Shown here: piece after piece, positions 17,511-25,323 of the stretch
Numbering within the stretch: the first letter of the stretch is position 1
Layout of the letters: every line of letters starts with the position of its first letter
NCBI RefSeq assembly: GCF_040394755.1
Contig: NZ_JBEBRQ010000009.1
From: Castellaniella defragrans_A
Lineage (GTDB): Bacteria > Pseudomonadota > Gammaproteobacteria > Burkholderiales > Burkholderiaceae_B
Length of the DNA stretch: 64,000 nucleotides
Direction: 5' to 3' (one strand)
Position numbers and translations under genes: made by a program
The notes under the pieces: model-generated
What the model saw: the letters and a program-made list of their open reading frames with translations, nothing else
What the model was told of the DNA's origin: nothing
The model's database searches: none

Positions 17511-18566
17511 ATGAGCCGCGCCCCAGATCCTGATCGCTTCGTCGAACAACTGGCGGCAGCCCAGTCGCTCGCGCCCTGCACGGTGATCTGCGGCGACGAA
17601 ATCCTGCTGGCGACCGAGGCGGGCGATGCTCTGCGCGCCGCCGCCGCGCGCCTGGGCTGCAGCGAACGCACACGCCTGGTCATGGATGCCCGGGGCGACT
17701 GGAGCGCTGTTCTGGCCGCCACCCAGAACACCTCGCTGTTCGGCGACCTGCGGCTGCTCGAAATCAGCCTGCCGACAGGCAAACCCGGCAAGACCGGCGG
17801 CGAAACCCTGCAGAAGCTCGCCGCCCTGGCGGGCGAAAACCGGCTGCCGGATGTGCGCATCGTCATCCATCTCCCGGGACTGGATCGCGCCACCCAGCAA
17901 AGCAAATGGGCGCAGGCCCTGCGCCAGGCCGCCCTGTGGGTGGACGTCCCCGCCGTCGGCCGCGAGGCCCTGCCCGCCTGGATCGCCGCCCGCCTCGCGC
18001 GCCAGGGGCAGGACATGACGCGCGACACCCTGGAATGGGTCGCCGACAAGGTCGAAGGCAATCTGCTGGCCGCCCACCAAGAGGTGCAAAAACTCGGGCT
18101 GCTGCATCCTCCCGGACGCATTTCCCTCGAACAGGCCCAGGCCGCCGTCCTCAACGTGGCGCGCTACAACCTGTTCGACCTGCGCGATGCGATGCTGCTG
18201 GGCCGCGCCGACCGCGCGCTGGCGGTCCTCGCGGGCCTGCGGGCCGAAGGCGAGGCCCTGCTGCTGGTATTATGGGCGGTCGGTGAGGAAATCCGCATCC
18301 TGGCCCGCCTCGCCGAGGCGCAGCGCGCCCGCCAGGGAATCGACGGGCTTTTGCGCAAGCACCGGCTGTTCGGTCCGCGCGAACGCCTGGCCCGCCAGGC
18401 GCTGGCCCGCATCCCGTCCGGCGCCTGGCCGGCCGCCGTGCGCCATGTCCAGGAAATCGACTGCCTGATCAAGGGCATCCCCGTCGCCGGCAGGCTGTCC
18501 GATCCCTGGGACGAGCTGGCCCGCTTGGTCATGCGCATCGCCGTGGCGGGCACGCCGCGCCCCTGA
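17511..18566 (+). CDS. holA: DNA polymerase III subunit delta
   Basis: 351 residues. Delta opens the beta sliding clamp within the clamp loader. Family features include the AAA-like N-terminal region (VICGDEILLATEAGDALR), EGNLLAAHQEVQKLGLL and the ARYNLFDLRDAMLLG segment. The gene begins 4 bp after lptE, consistent with one transcript. The C-terminal collar domain is complete. Confidence 0.95.
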   Translation: MSRAPDPDRFVEQLAAAQSLAPCTVICGDEILLATEAGDALRAAAARLGCSERTRLVMDARGDWSAVLAATQNTSLFGDLRLLEISLPTGKPGKTGGETLQKLAALAGENRLPDVRIVIHLPGLDRATQQSKWAQALRQAALWVDVPAVGREALPAWIAARLARQGQDMTRDTLEWVADKVEGNLLAAHQEVQKLGLLHPPGRISLEQAQAAVLNVARYNLFDLRDAMLLGRADRALAVLAGLRAEGEALLLVLWAVGEEIRILARLAEAQRARQGIDGLLRKHRLFGPRERLARQALARIPSGAWPAAVRHVQEIDCLIKGIPVAGRLSDPWDELARLVMRIAVAGTPRP

Positions 18567-18592
18567 ATCACTCTTTCTTCCTTACTGCCCCT

Positions 18593-19858
18593 ATGAGCAA
18601 CACGACCGCCGATTCCCCGATGATCCTCCTGGGACGCCAGGCCCGCGAGGCGGCACGCGCCATGCGCAACGCCAGCGGCCAGGCCAAGGCGCGCGCCCTG
18701 CGCGCGATGGCCCAGGGACTGCACGCCCGCCGGGACTGGCTCCAGGCCGAGAACGCCCGCGACCTGGAAACAGCGCGGCGCAACGACCTCGAGGCGCCCC
18801 TCATCGACCGCCTGAAACTTTCGGACAAGGCCCTGGACACCATGGCCCTGGGCCTCGAGCAGATCGCCGCCATGCCCGACCCCATCGGCACCCTGACCGA
18901 GACCCTGACACGGCCCAACGGCATGCGGATTGCGCGTATGCGGGTGCCGCTGGGCGTGATCGGCATCATCTACGAATCCCGCCCGAACGTCACGATCGAC
19001 GCGGCAGCCCTGTGCCTGAAATCGGGCAACGCCACCATCCTGCGCGGCGGCAGCGAGGCCATTCACTCGAACCGCGCCCTGGGTGATGTCATCCAGGCGG
19101 GTCTGGCCGAGGCCGGCCTGCCGGCCCACGCCGTCCAGGTCGTCGGCACCACCGACCGGGCGGCCGTGGGCGAAATGATCCGCATGACCGATACTATCGA
19201 CGTCATCGTGCCGCGCGGCGGCAAGGGTCTGATCGCGCGCCTGTCCGAGGAGGCCCGCGTCCCCATGATCAAGCACCTGGAGGGCAACTGTCATATCTAC
19301 GTCGATGCCGCCGCCGATCTGGCGCGCGCCATCGAAATCGTCGTCAACGCCAAGACCTACCGCTATGGCATCTGCGGCGCGGTCGAGACCCTGCTGGTCC
19401 ACGCCGACGTCGCCCAGGCCCTGCTGCCCCGCCTGGGCCGGCGCCTGAGCGCAATGGGCGTCGAATGGCGCGCCTGTCCCCGCGCCGCCGCCTGGCTCGA
19501 CGAGAGCATCCCGGCCACCGAGGAGGACTGGGTCACGGAATTCCTCGCGCCCATCCTGGCCGTGCGCGTCGTCGACTCGATCGACGAGGCCATGGACCAC
19601 ATCGCCCGCTACAGCTCCGAACACACCGAATCGATCATCACCGAAAACCTGGCGGCCGCCCAGCGCTTCCAGCGCGAAGTCGACTCCAGCTCGGTCTACG
19701 TCAACCTGCCGACCTGCTTCGCCGACGGCTTCGAATACGGACTGGGCGCCGAGATCGGCATCTCGACCAATCGCCTGCATGCGCGCGGCCCGGTCGGCCT
19801 CGAAGGGCTGACGATCCTGAAATGGGTCCTGACCGGCGAAGGCCAGCTGCGGGGATGA
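18593..19858 (+). CDS. proA: Glutamate-5-semialdehyde dehydrogenase
   Basis: Second step of proline synthesis: NADPH-dependent reduction of glutamyl-5-phosphate. 421 residues, family length. Recognisable by GVIGIIYESRPNVTIDAAAL, LKSGNATILRGGSEA, the catalytic-cysteine segment YGICGAVETLL and the end of the fold EIGISTNRLHARGPVGLEGL. proB is not adjacent. The stop overlaps the start of hemJ (ATGA). Confidence 0.97.
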   Translation: MSNTTADSPMILLGRQAREAARAMRNASGQAKARALRAMAQGLHARRDWLQAENARDLETARRNDLEAPLIDRLKLSDKALDTMALGLEQIAAMPDPIGTLTETLTRPNGMRIARMRVPLGVIGIIYESRPNVTIDAAALCLKSGNATILRGGSEAIHSNRALGDVIQAGLAEAGLPAHAVQVVGTTDRAAVGEMIRMTDTIDVIVPRGGKGLIARLSEEARVPMIKHLEGNCHIYVDAAADLARAIEIVVNAKTYRYGICGAVETLLVHADVAQALLPRLGRRLSAMGVEWRACPRAAAWLDESIPATEEDWVTEFLAPILAVRVVDSIDEAMDHIARYSSEHTESIITENLAAAQRFQREVDSSSVYVNLPTCFADGFEYGLGAEIGISTNRLHARGPVGLEGLTILKWVLTGEGQLRG

Positions 19859-20277
19859 GTATGCTCTGGGTCAAGGCCTTCCATATCCTGTTCGTCACCG
19901 CCTGGTTCGCGGGCCTGTTCTACCTGCCGCGCATCTACGTCAATCTGGCGCAAGCGACCGACCCCGGCGCGCGCGAACTGCTGCTGGGCATGGCCCGGCG
20001 CCTGTACCGGTTCATGACGCCGCTGGGCGTGCTGGCCATCCTGCTGGGGCTCTGGCTCTACCTGGGGTGGGGCCTGGGCTGGGGGCAGCTCTGGATGCAC
20101 GTCAAACTCGCCGCCGTCACCATCCTCGCGGCCTACCACCTGTCATGCCTGCGTCACCTGCGCCGCTTCGAGCGCGGGGCCAATGCGCATAGCCACCGCT
20201 ACTTCCGCTGGTTCAACGAGATCCCCGTCCTGCTGCTGCTGCTGGTCCTGGTCATGGTCGTCGTCAAACCCTTCTGA
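19855..20277 (+). CDS. hemJ: HemJ-type protoporphyrinogen oxidase (UPF0093/CopD-like)
   Basis: 140 residues, four membrane helices. The N-terminus MLWVKAFHILFVTAWFAGLF with a histidine in helix 1, then WMHVKLAAVTILAAYHL and FNEIPVLLLLLVLVMVV, matches HemJ, the membrane enzyme oxidising protoporphyrinogen IX in many Gram-negatives. Automatic annotation often calls it CopD. Its ATG overlaps the proA stop; an alternative ATG lies two codons in. Confidence 0.8.
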   Translation: MSMLWVKAFHILFVTAWFAGLFYLPRIYVNLAQATDPGARELLLGMARRLYRFMTPLGVLAILLGLWLYLGWGLGWGQLWMHVKLAAVTILAAYHLSCLRHLRRFERGANAHSHRYFRWFNEIPVLLLLLVLVMVVVKPF

Positions 20278-20282
20278 AAATC

Positions 20283-21860
20283 ATGAGCGACACCCCCGCA
20301 CGCAAGACCCTGAGCCTCAAAGGCAAGGCGCCCGCCGCCAAAGACCGCGAGGCCCCGCGCAAGCGCTCGGGCGCGCGCGCGCGCCAGGTCGCCCTCCAGG
20401 AACACGCGCAGCACCAGTCCCCGGACACGCACGCACCGGCAAGCGAACCGTCCCTGCGGCGCAAACCCGCCCGTCCAGGCGCTGCGCGGCAGCCCCAGGA
20501 AGCCGCCCCCGCGCCACGCGAAAGACGGCGGCCTCAGGACGCTTCCCCTGCGCCACGCGGGAGCCGGCGGCCGCAGGACACTCCCTCTGCGTCACGCGAG
20601 GACCAGCGCCCGCACGACGCGCCCGCCCCTCGCCACGAGGCTCCCCGGAACCCGGCAACAGCCGAACCCGACGCCCGCATCCGGCGGGTGCGCCGCCCCC
20701 GCGAGGCCGAGGTCTTCGACCTGTTCGCCCCCTGCCCGCACGGCCTCGAACCAGCCCTCGCGCTCGAACTCGAGGCGCTGGGCTACGACGCGGTCCACGC
20801 GGGGCGCGCCGGCTGCCACTTCCGGGCCGACTGGATGGGCGTGCTGCGCGCCAACCTGTGCTCGCGGCTCGCCACGCGCATCCTGGTGCGCGTGGCGCAG
20901 GCCGAGATCCGCACCGAGGACGACATTCTGGAACTGGCGCGGCAGACCCCCTGGGAACGCTGGTTCGGCGCCGAACAGACGCTGCGGGTCGATACCTCGG
21001 CGGTGCGCAGCCCCCTGCGCAGCCTGCAATACTGCAACCTGCGGGCCAAGGACGGCATCTGCGACCGCCTGCGGGAACGCGAAGGCAGCCGGCCGGACAT
21101 CGACACGGTGCGCCCCGATGCGCGTGTGCACCTGTTCCTCGATGCCTCTCAGGCCACGCTCTACCTCGATGTCTCCGGGGAATCGCTGTTCAAGCGCGGC
21201 TGGCGCCTGGACAAAGGCGAGGCCCCCTTGCGCGAAAACCTTGCGGCGGGCCTGCTCGCCCTGTCGGGCTGGACGCCCGACAAGCCTCTGCTGGACCCTT
21301 TCTGCGGCAGCGGCACCATCCTGATCGAGGCGGCCTGGATCGCCCTCGGCGTCCCGCCGGGGATCTGGCGCCCATTCAGTTTCGAGCGCCTGCGCAACCA
21401 CGACGCCCGCCAATGGCGCGACCTCAAAGAGGACGCGCGCGCCCGCATCGCCCCCCGTCTCGATCAGGCGCTGGTCGGCTGCGACCTCGATCCGGCCGCC
21501 ATCGCCGCCGCCCGCGCCAATCTCGAACGCGCCCACCTGACCCCGGAATCCATACACCTCGAGATCAGCGACGCGCGCCAGATGCCCCCGCCCGCGCCCG
21601 AGGGCTGGATCATCACCAACCCGCCCTATGGCGAACGCCTGAGCAAAGACGAGGCCGATCTCTGGCCGCAGTGGGCCAGCCACCTCAAACGGCACTACGA
21701 CGGCTGGCGGCTCAACATCATCACCAGCGACCTCGACCTGCCCGCGCACATGCGCCTCAAGGCCCACCGCCGCCACCCCCTGCACAATGGCGCGCTGGAT
21801 TGCCGGCTGTTCCAGTTCAATATCGTGGCCGCGGGCTACCGGGACGGGGATCGGGAGTAG
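20283..21860 (+). CDS. THUMP-domain rRNA guanine-N2 methyltransferase (RlmL N-half type)
   Basis: 525 residues. From about residue 145 the protein has a THUMP RNA-binding domain (FAPCPHGLEPALALELEALG), then a Rossmann methylase with LLDPFCGSGTILIEAAWIA and the catalytic NPPY motif (TNPPYGERLS). This corresponds to the m2G2445 half of RlmL (YcbY/YpsC family), so 23S rRNA is the likely substrate. The first roughly 140 residues are a charged, Pro/Arg-rich extension that includes four 13-residue tandem repeats. It starts 5 bp after hemJ and ends the leuS gene run. Confidence 0.88.
   Translation: MSDTPARKTLSLKGKAPAAKDREAPRKRSGARARQVALQEHAQHQSPDTHAPASEPSLRRKPARPGAARQPQEAAPAPRERRRPQDASPAPRGSRRPQDTPSASREDQRPHDAPAPRHEAPRNPATAEPDARIRRVRRPREAEVFDLFAPCPHGLEPALALELEALGYDAVHAGRAGCHFRADWMGVLRANLCSRLATRILVRVAQAEIRTEDDILELARQTPWERWFGAEQTLRVDTSAVRSPLRSLQYCNLRAKDGICDRLREREGSRPDIDTVRPDARVHLFLDASQATLYLDVSGESLFKRGWRLDKGEAPLRENLAAGLLALSGWTPDKPLLDPFCGSGTILIEAAWIALGVPPGIWRPFSFERLRNHDARQWRDLKEDARARIAPRLDQALVGCDLDPAAIAAARANLERAHLTPESIHLEISDARQMPPPAPEGWIITNPPYGERLSKDEADLWPQWASHLKRHYDGWRLNIITSDLDLPAHMRLKAHRRHPLHNGALDCRLFQFNIVAAGYRDGDRE
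20493..20648 (+). repeat. Four 39-bp in-frame tandem repeats in the methyltransferase N-terminus
   Basis: Residues 71-122 read as four consecutive 13-residue units: PQEAAPAPRERRR, PQDASPAPRGSRR, PQDTPSASREDQR, PHDAPAPRHEAPR. The DNA repeats every 39 bp with substitutions but no frame breaks. Confidence 0.85.
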
Positions 21861-21938
21861 GAATCTTTCGCCCTGAGACGACTCGCCATCGAACGGCTAC
21901 GGGCTGCGAGACTGGAAGAAATACACAGCGGCGCGGGA

Positions 21939-22226
21939 TCACGCCGTCAATGCCTCGATCACCGCCTTCGGGTTGTGCGCAATCACATTGAGCAGCACCA
22001 GCGCCGGGCCACGCGGGGCACGGTCACCCCGCTCCCAGTGCCGTAGGGTCGCCGCGGAAAAACCGAAGTGCGCGGCGAATTGTTCCTGGGTCATGCCGAC
22101 TTTGGCGCGCACGGCCTTCACATCGATTGCGCGGGGACGATGCATACGCACACCACACGTATCACCCTTGGCATGGATAATCGCCTCTTGCAAACCTTGC
22201 TTGATGCTATCGAATCCTTTGCTCAT
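21939..22226 (-). CDS. higA: HigA-type antitoxin, Xre helix-turn-helix
   Basis: 95 residues from the ATG at 22226; the frame runs on to 22283 inside the toxin gene. The helix-turn-helix GMTQEQFAAHFGFSAATLRHWERGDRAPRGPALVLLNVI is the pattern of HigA/Xre antitoxins paired with HigB toxins. It should bind the toxin and autorepress the operon. It overlaps the toxin's end by 20 bp, with toxin first, the usual higBA order. Confidence 0.88.
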   Translation of the reverse strand: MSKGFDSIKQGLQEAIIHAKGDTCGVRMHRPRAIDVKAVRAKVGMTQEQFAAHFGFSAATLRHWERGDRAPRGPALVLLNVIAHNPKAVIEALTA

Positions 22227-22578
22227 GATTTTTCCGCTCTTTCCAGATACCGACCAGCACGCCCACGAGATCGGCCAGATCATTACGCTCGGCCTTGCTC
22301 AAGCTCTCCTTGTCGCTCTTGGCAAACAGCGCCAGTAAGTACAACGGCATGATGTCATCGTGGTAGTAGTAGATGACGCGCGCACCCCCTCTCTTGCCCT
22401 GACTGCCGCGCCCCCAGCGTAACTTGCGCACCCCACCCGTGCCTTCCATGATGGCCCCAGACTTGGGACACTCGGCCAGATGGTCGATCAGGTCTTGACG
22501 CTCTTTCTCAGTAAACAGCCTTTCGGCCAAGCGAATATAAGAAGGGAGTTCGACAATGCCCTGCAGGGTCTCGGACAT
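22207..22578 (-). CDS. higB: HigB/RelE-type toxin
   Basis: 123 residues. It matches the RelE-like HigB group (PF06296 type): a basic core GGVRKLRWGRGSQGKRGGAR, then VIYYYHDDIMPLYLLALFAKSDKESLSKAERN, the standard C-terminal half in which chain and conserved Lys/Glu positions are intact. These toxins cleave mRNA on the ribosome. First gene of a minus-strand toxin-antitoxin unit at the left edge of island 1. Confidence 0.87.
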   Translation of the reverse strand: MSETLQGIVELPSYIRLAERLFTEKERQDLIDHLAECPKSGAIMEGTGGVRKLRWGRGSQGKRGGARVIYYYHDDIMPLYLLALFAKSDKESLSKAERNDLADLVGVLVGIWKERKNHEQRIR

Positions 22579-22856
22579 GGTTGATTCTACTCCATTGGAT
22601 TAATCGAAACAAGGCGGCGATGGATTGCATCCCCACGCCCGAACCTCTCTCACGAGCGAGCCAAAGCGCACGAACCGACCACAAATACAATCCAGATTGT
22701 CGAGGATATGGTGGTGCTCTGGCACCTCGACTGTGAGTAATATGCTCGCCTCGGCAAACCGCAGGACACGATGGCGACTCTTGCGCCCTCCGACATCGCG
22801 CTCATCGGCACAATGACTACACCCAGTCTTGAGAAACGGGAAACGGGCAGTAAGAT

Positions 22857-22886
22857 TTGCTTTTGTACTAGGGTTAACCCTATAAT
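22857..22886 (+). promoter_or_regulatory. Sigma-70 promoter of the minigene
   Basis: TTGCTT at 22857-22862, an 18-bp spacer, and a consensus TATAAT at 22881-22886. The predicted transcript starts near 22893, leaving a leader of about 40 bases that contains a GAGCG-AAA-CGCTC hairpin (22898-22910). Confidence 0.75.
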
Positions 22887-22898
22887 AGGGTTAACCCT
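22870..22898. promoter_or_regulatory. Twin 12-bp palindromic operator flanking the -10 box
   Basis: Two identical perfect palindromes AGGGTTAACCCT at 22870-22881 and 22887-22898, 17 bp centre to centre. The TATAAT box begins on the last base of the first and ends directly before the second. A dimeric repressor bound here would block the promoter. Confidence 0.75.
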
Positions 22899-22933
22899 GA
22901 GCGAAACGCTCTGTATCCTGCAAGAGGCTAGCC

Positions 22934-23116
22934 ATGAACCCGATGAACCAAACCCGCCTGACCGATTCCCTTGAGCGCGAGCTGCTCAAGCAAGCCATCG
23001 AAGCCCAGAACGAATTTCCTCCCCTGGGCAAGATGCTGGGCAATCTGTTCCGCAAGGTTGCATCGCTGTTCAAGGGTCCCGAGGTCGCGCTTCGCCAGAC
23101 CCACACCGCGCACTGA
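22934..23116 (+). CDS. Small protein of unknown function (60 aa)
   Basis: 60 residues, not recognised. It begins MNPMNQTRLTDSLERELLKQ and ends ALRQTHTAH, and is largely helical and amphipathic, with a Lys/Leu/Phe-rich stretch GKMLGNLFRKVASLF at about residues 32-46. There is no signal peptide or membrane helix. AGAGG lies seven bases before the ATG. A strong promoter with twin palindromes upstream and an intrinsic terminator 20 bp downstream make a complete single-gene transcription unit, the main reason to believe it is real. The ATG at residue 4 is an alternative start. Confidence 0.65.
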   Translation: MNPMNQTRLTDSLERELLKQAIEAQNEFPPLGKMLGNLFRKVASLFKGPEVALRQTHTAH

Positions 23117-23136
23117 GCCTCTGCGACCACATTGTG

Positions 23137-23164
23137 AAAGGGCTGCCAGGAGGCAGCCCTTTTT
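23137..23164 (+). terminator. Intrinsic terminator after the minigene
   Basis: AAAGGGCTGCC/GGCAGCCCTTT stem with an AGGA loop, followed by T residues. Confidence 0.88.
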
Positions 23165-23187
23165 GTTGCCGGACGCGACCCCACGGC

Positions 23188-23366
23188 AAAAAATACCCCC
23201 ATGCTGCGCCTGCGGCTTGCTGCCCCCCAAGGGGGCGCTTTTTGCCTTGGGACGGCCCGGCGGCAAAAAATACCCCCACGCTGCGCCTGCGGCTTGCTGC
23301 CCCCCAAGGGGGCGCTTTTTGCCTTGGGACGGCCCGGCGGCAAAAAATACCCCACGCTGCGTGCAG
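23188..23366 (+). repeat. 77-bp dispersed repeat, tandem copies C and D plus partial E
   Basis: Units begin at 23188, 23265 and 23342, exactly 77 bp apart. The first two are full and nearly identical; the third breaks off after about 25 bp. Each carries the GCCCCC-CAA-GGGGGC hairpin followed by a T-rich stretch. The units abut with no spacers. Confidence 0.93.
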
Positions 23367-23509
23367 GCGCATACCTCCCCATTGCCCGGAAAGCTCTATC
23401 AGGGGTGCCGGTACAATGCCAGTCTGTGCGACACTTGAACTGATTCTCTCTTTGAGAGAGTTTCGACCGCGAGCGTCCTAGCCGTTGAAATCCTATAGGT
23501 CCGCGCATC

Positions 23510-23995
23510 ATGTTGAAATGCCTATTGATCGTCGATGTACAGAACGGTTTCATCAGCCGGAGCACCGAGCACATCCCGGCCCTCGTAGAGTCTGCGCAAA
23601 AGGATTACGACGTAGTCTACGCTACCCGTTTCTACAACCCGACGGGCTCGTTCTTCAGGACCCTCATCAAGTGGAATCGCCTGGGGCGTGACTCATCTGA
23701 GTTCGCCCTCGCCTTTCGACTGGAGGTTGGGGGCACTATTATTGATAAGCCGATCTACACATGCGTGGACAAATTGTTCGTCGCGGGGCTGCGGGGGCAA
23801 AATATCAGCGTGGTTGACGTATGCGGCATCGATACGGACATCTGCGTTACCAAATGCGCGGTTGATCTTTTTGAGTCTGGGATTGAACCCCGGGTGCTGG
23901 CCAGGTTGTGCGCAAGCAACGCCGGGCAGGAGGCTCACGAGCACGCACTCCGTACATTGGAGAGGTATATAGGCAAAGGCCAAGTCATCCGATGA
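23510..23995 (+). CDS. Isochorismatase-family cysteine hydrolase
   Basis: 161 residues, somewhat short for the family. The catalytic triad of the isochorismatase/nicotinamidase fold is intact: D9 in LLIVDVQNGF, K80 in IIDKPIYTCVDKLF and C112 in GIDTDICVTKCAVDLFESG. Family members hydrolyse isochorismate, nicotinamide, N-carbamoyl compounds or similar amides; nothing here picks a substrate. No menaquinone, siderophore or NAD genes are nearby. Its stop overlaps the start of the next gene (ATGA), so the two are translationally coupled. Base composition is lower in GC than core genes, suggesting acquisition. Confidence 0.85.
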   Translation: MLKCLLIVDVQNGFISRSTEHIPALVESAQKDYDVVYATRFYNPTGSFFRTLIKWNRLGRDSSEFALAFRLEVGGTIIDKPIYTCVDKLFVAGLRGQNISVVDVCGIDTDICVTKCAVDLFESGIEPRVLARLCASNAGQEAHEHALRTLERYIGKGQVIR

Positions 23996-25155
23996 ATCTG
24001 CACGCTATTTCAATTGTGCCAGTCGAGTTCTTCTCGACGTCAGCCGTGCGCAAGTGCATTGGGCGTATCAAAGCGAATGGCATGTGCACAAGGGTGGATG
24101 GCGATACTCTGTTGAGCAGATTCATAACCGAACTTGGCGGTAGTGACTACGAAGTGTATGAGCTGCCCAGTGAGAAGTCCGCTCCTTGCACGCGCATTGT
24201 GGTGCGCAACACCAGTCTTTGTTTTGTCGTGGAGCGCGTTCGCAAGGATTTCGATTTGTCGCAGGACGGCGTGCGCGAAGAATTGTTTATGCGCAATCGC
24301 TGGCATGAGTCGATTATTCAAGGGCGCCCTGATAGCTGCGTGGCGGGTGTTCTGGATCTGATGCTGGAAGCGCTTGGCAAGCATGACTTCAGCTTGCCTC
24401 GTATTCATTATGCTTTTTCCTATTACATCATTGAATGCGAGAGCGCATTGTCCAGCCTGGACGAGCGTGTGCTGAAGATGCTATCTGCGCCGTCTCTCAT
24501 GGACATTGACGACATGCTCTCCACGGCTTGCGTAGCCGCACGCCCCCCCTCTGTTGATGACCTGAAAGAAGAATTCCTTGGGGAAGTCAGGGACTGCGAC
24601 ATGTCAAACACGGCCCGCACCTACATTACATGGGCAACCATTGTGTCGGCGACGACACAGCAAGAACTCGAACGCACAAAGGCGTTGATCACAGCGCTGG
24701 AATGCAAGCTGCAGCTGGTTTGGAACCGTTGCTACGCGACCAGTGTCTTCATTGACTCGGTGTTCGACAGCAACAGTACGGTGCGCAGCGTCTCGGCCCT
24801 CTATTGGGATTTTGTGCGTAATCTGGATAACGCCAAGTCCATTGCCTCCCCGACTTCCTCGACGCGCGCGAACCGTTTGTTTTCCGAGATGATGAAAACA
24901 TCCTTCATTCATGATGAAATCCAGAAGATGTCTCATAAAATTGACCACCTGGAACGATACGTCAGCGAAAAGAACATGCGCAAGAGTCGCGTCTATCAAA
25001 AGAGCGTGGAAATCCTGTTATTCATCACCGCTCTCTCAGCACTCATTCAAGTGCTTTTCCCTATTCCCATAGAGCTCGTGGATGTGTCACTGCGCTATGC
25101 GATCGTCAGCGCAGTGGCACTGATCGGAGTCATTTCGATCGCAAAGTCTGGCTGA
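23992..25155 (+). CDS. Unknown protein with two C-terminal membrane helices
   Basis: 387 residues, family not recognised. Residues 1-150 look like a mixed alpha/beta domain; about 150-300 are helical; a probable coiled coil spans roughly 305-338 (HDEIQKMSHKIDHLERYVSE). Two membrane helices follow at about 340-360 and 366-385 with only a few residues after them, so the bulk should be cytoplasmic, anchored at its C-terminus. The layout loosely recalls DUF155/RMND1-type or membrane-anchored effector proteins, but I cannot match signature residues. It is coupled to the isochorismatase-like gene and shares its lower GC, arguing for joint function. Confidence 0.7.
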   Translation: MNLHAISIVPVEFFSTSAVRKCIGRIKANGMCTRVDGDTLLSRFITELGGSDYEVYELPSEKSAPCTRIVVRNTSLCFVVERVRKDFDLSQDGVREELFMRNRWHESIIQGRPDSCVAGVLDLMLEALGKHDFSLPRIHYAFSYYIIECESALSSLDERVLKMLSAPSLMDIDDMLSTACVAARPPSVDDLKEEFLGEVRDCDMSNTARTYITWATIVSATTQQELERTKALITALECKLQLVWNRCYATSVFIDSVFDSNSTVRSVSALYWDFVRNLDNAKSIASPTSSTRANRLFSEMMKTSFIHDEIQKMSHKIDHLERYVSEKNMRKSRVYQKSVEILLFITALSALIQVLFPIPIELVDVSLRYAIVSAVALIGVISIAKSG

Positions 25156-25323
25156 ACTTTAGAGGCGTAGATGGAAATCCGTCAGCCATGCAGGTTTCCA
25201 CTGATGACCAGCCCTGGACCCGCAGACAAAAGCAGCGCATTCTTCGCGCTGAACCCCAAGGTCGCGGCCCGGACGCCCCTCTTTTGCGGGATAATGGCAG
25301 GCTTCGGGGTCCTCATTCACACC

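Larger units (their letters stand above)
22579..22933. other. Intergenic region of island 1
   Basis: 355 bp between higB (minus) and the minigene (plus), with lower GC than the flanking core genes. It holds the divergent promoters. Short frames at 22508-22690 and 22625-22816 have no ribosome site or recognisable composition and are not called. The only clear signals are the promoter and palindromes at 22857-22910. Confidence 0.6.

Noticed and set aside
22508..22816. Short frames on both strands between higB and the minigene
   Set aside because: No ribosome sites or family resemblance, and they overlap the likely promoter region.
23188..23366. CRISPR-like array
   Set aside because: The 77-bp units abut directly with no unique spacers, and the same unit occurs singly elsewhere. 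No cas genes.
23510..23995. Naming the hydrolase pncA or entB
   Set aside because: The triad alone does not give substrate, and no NAD or siderophore genes adjoin it.
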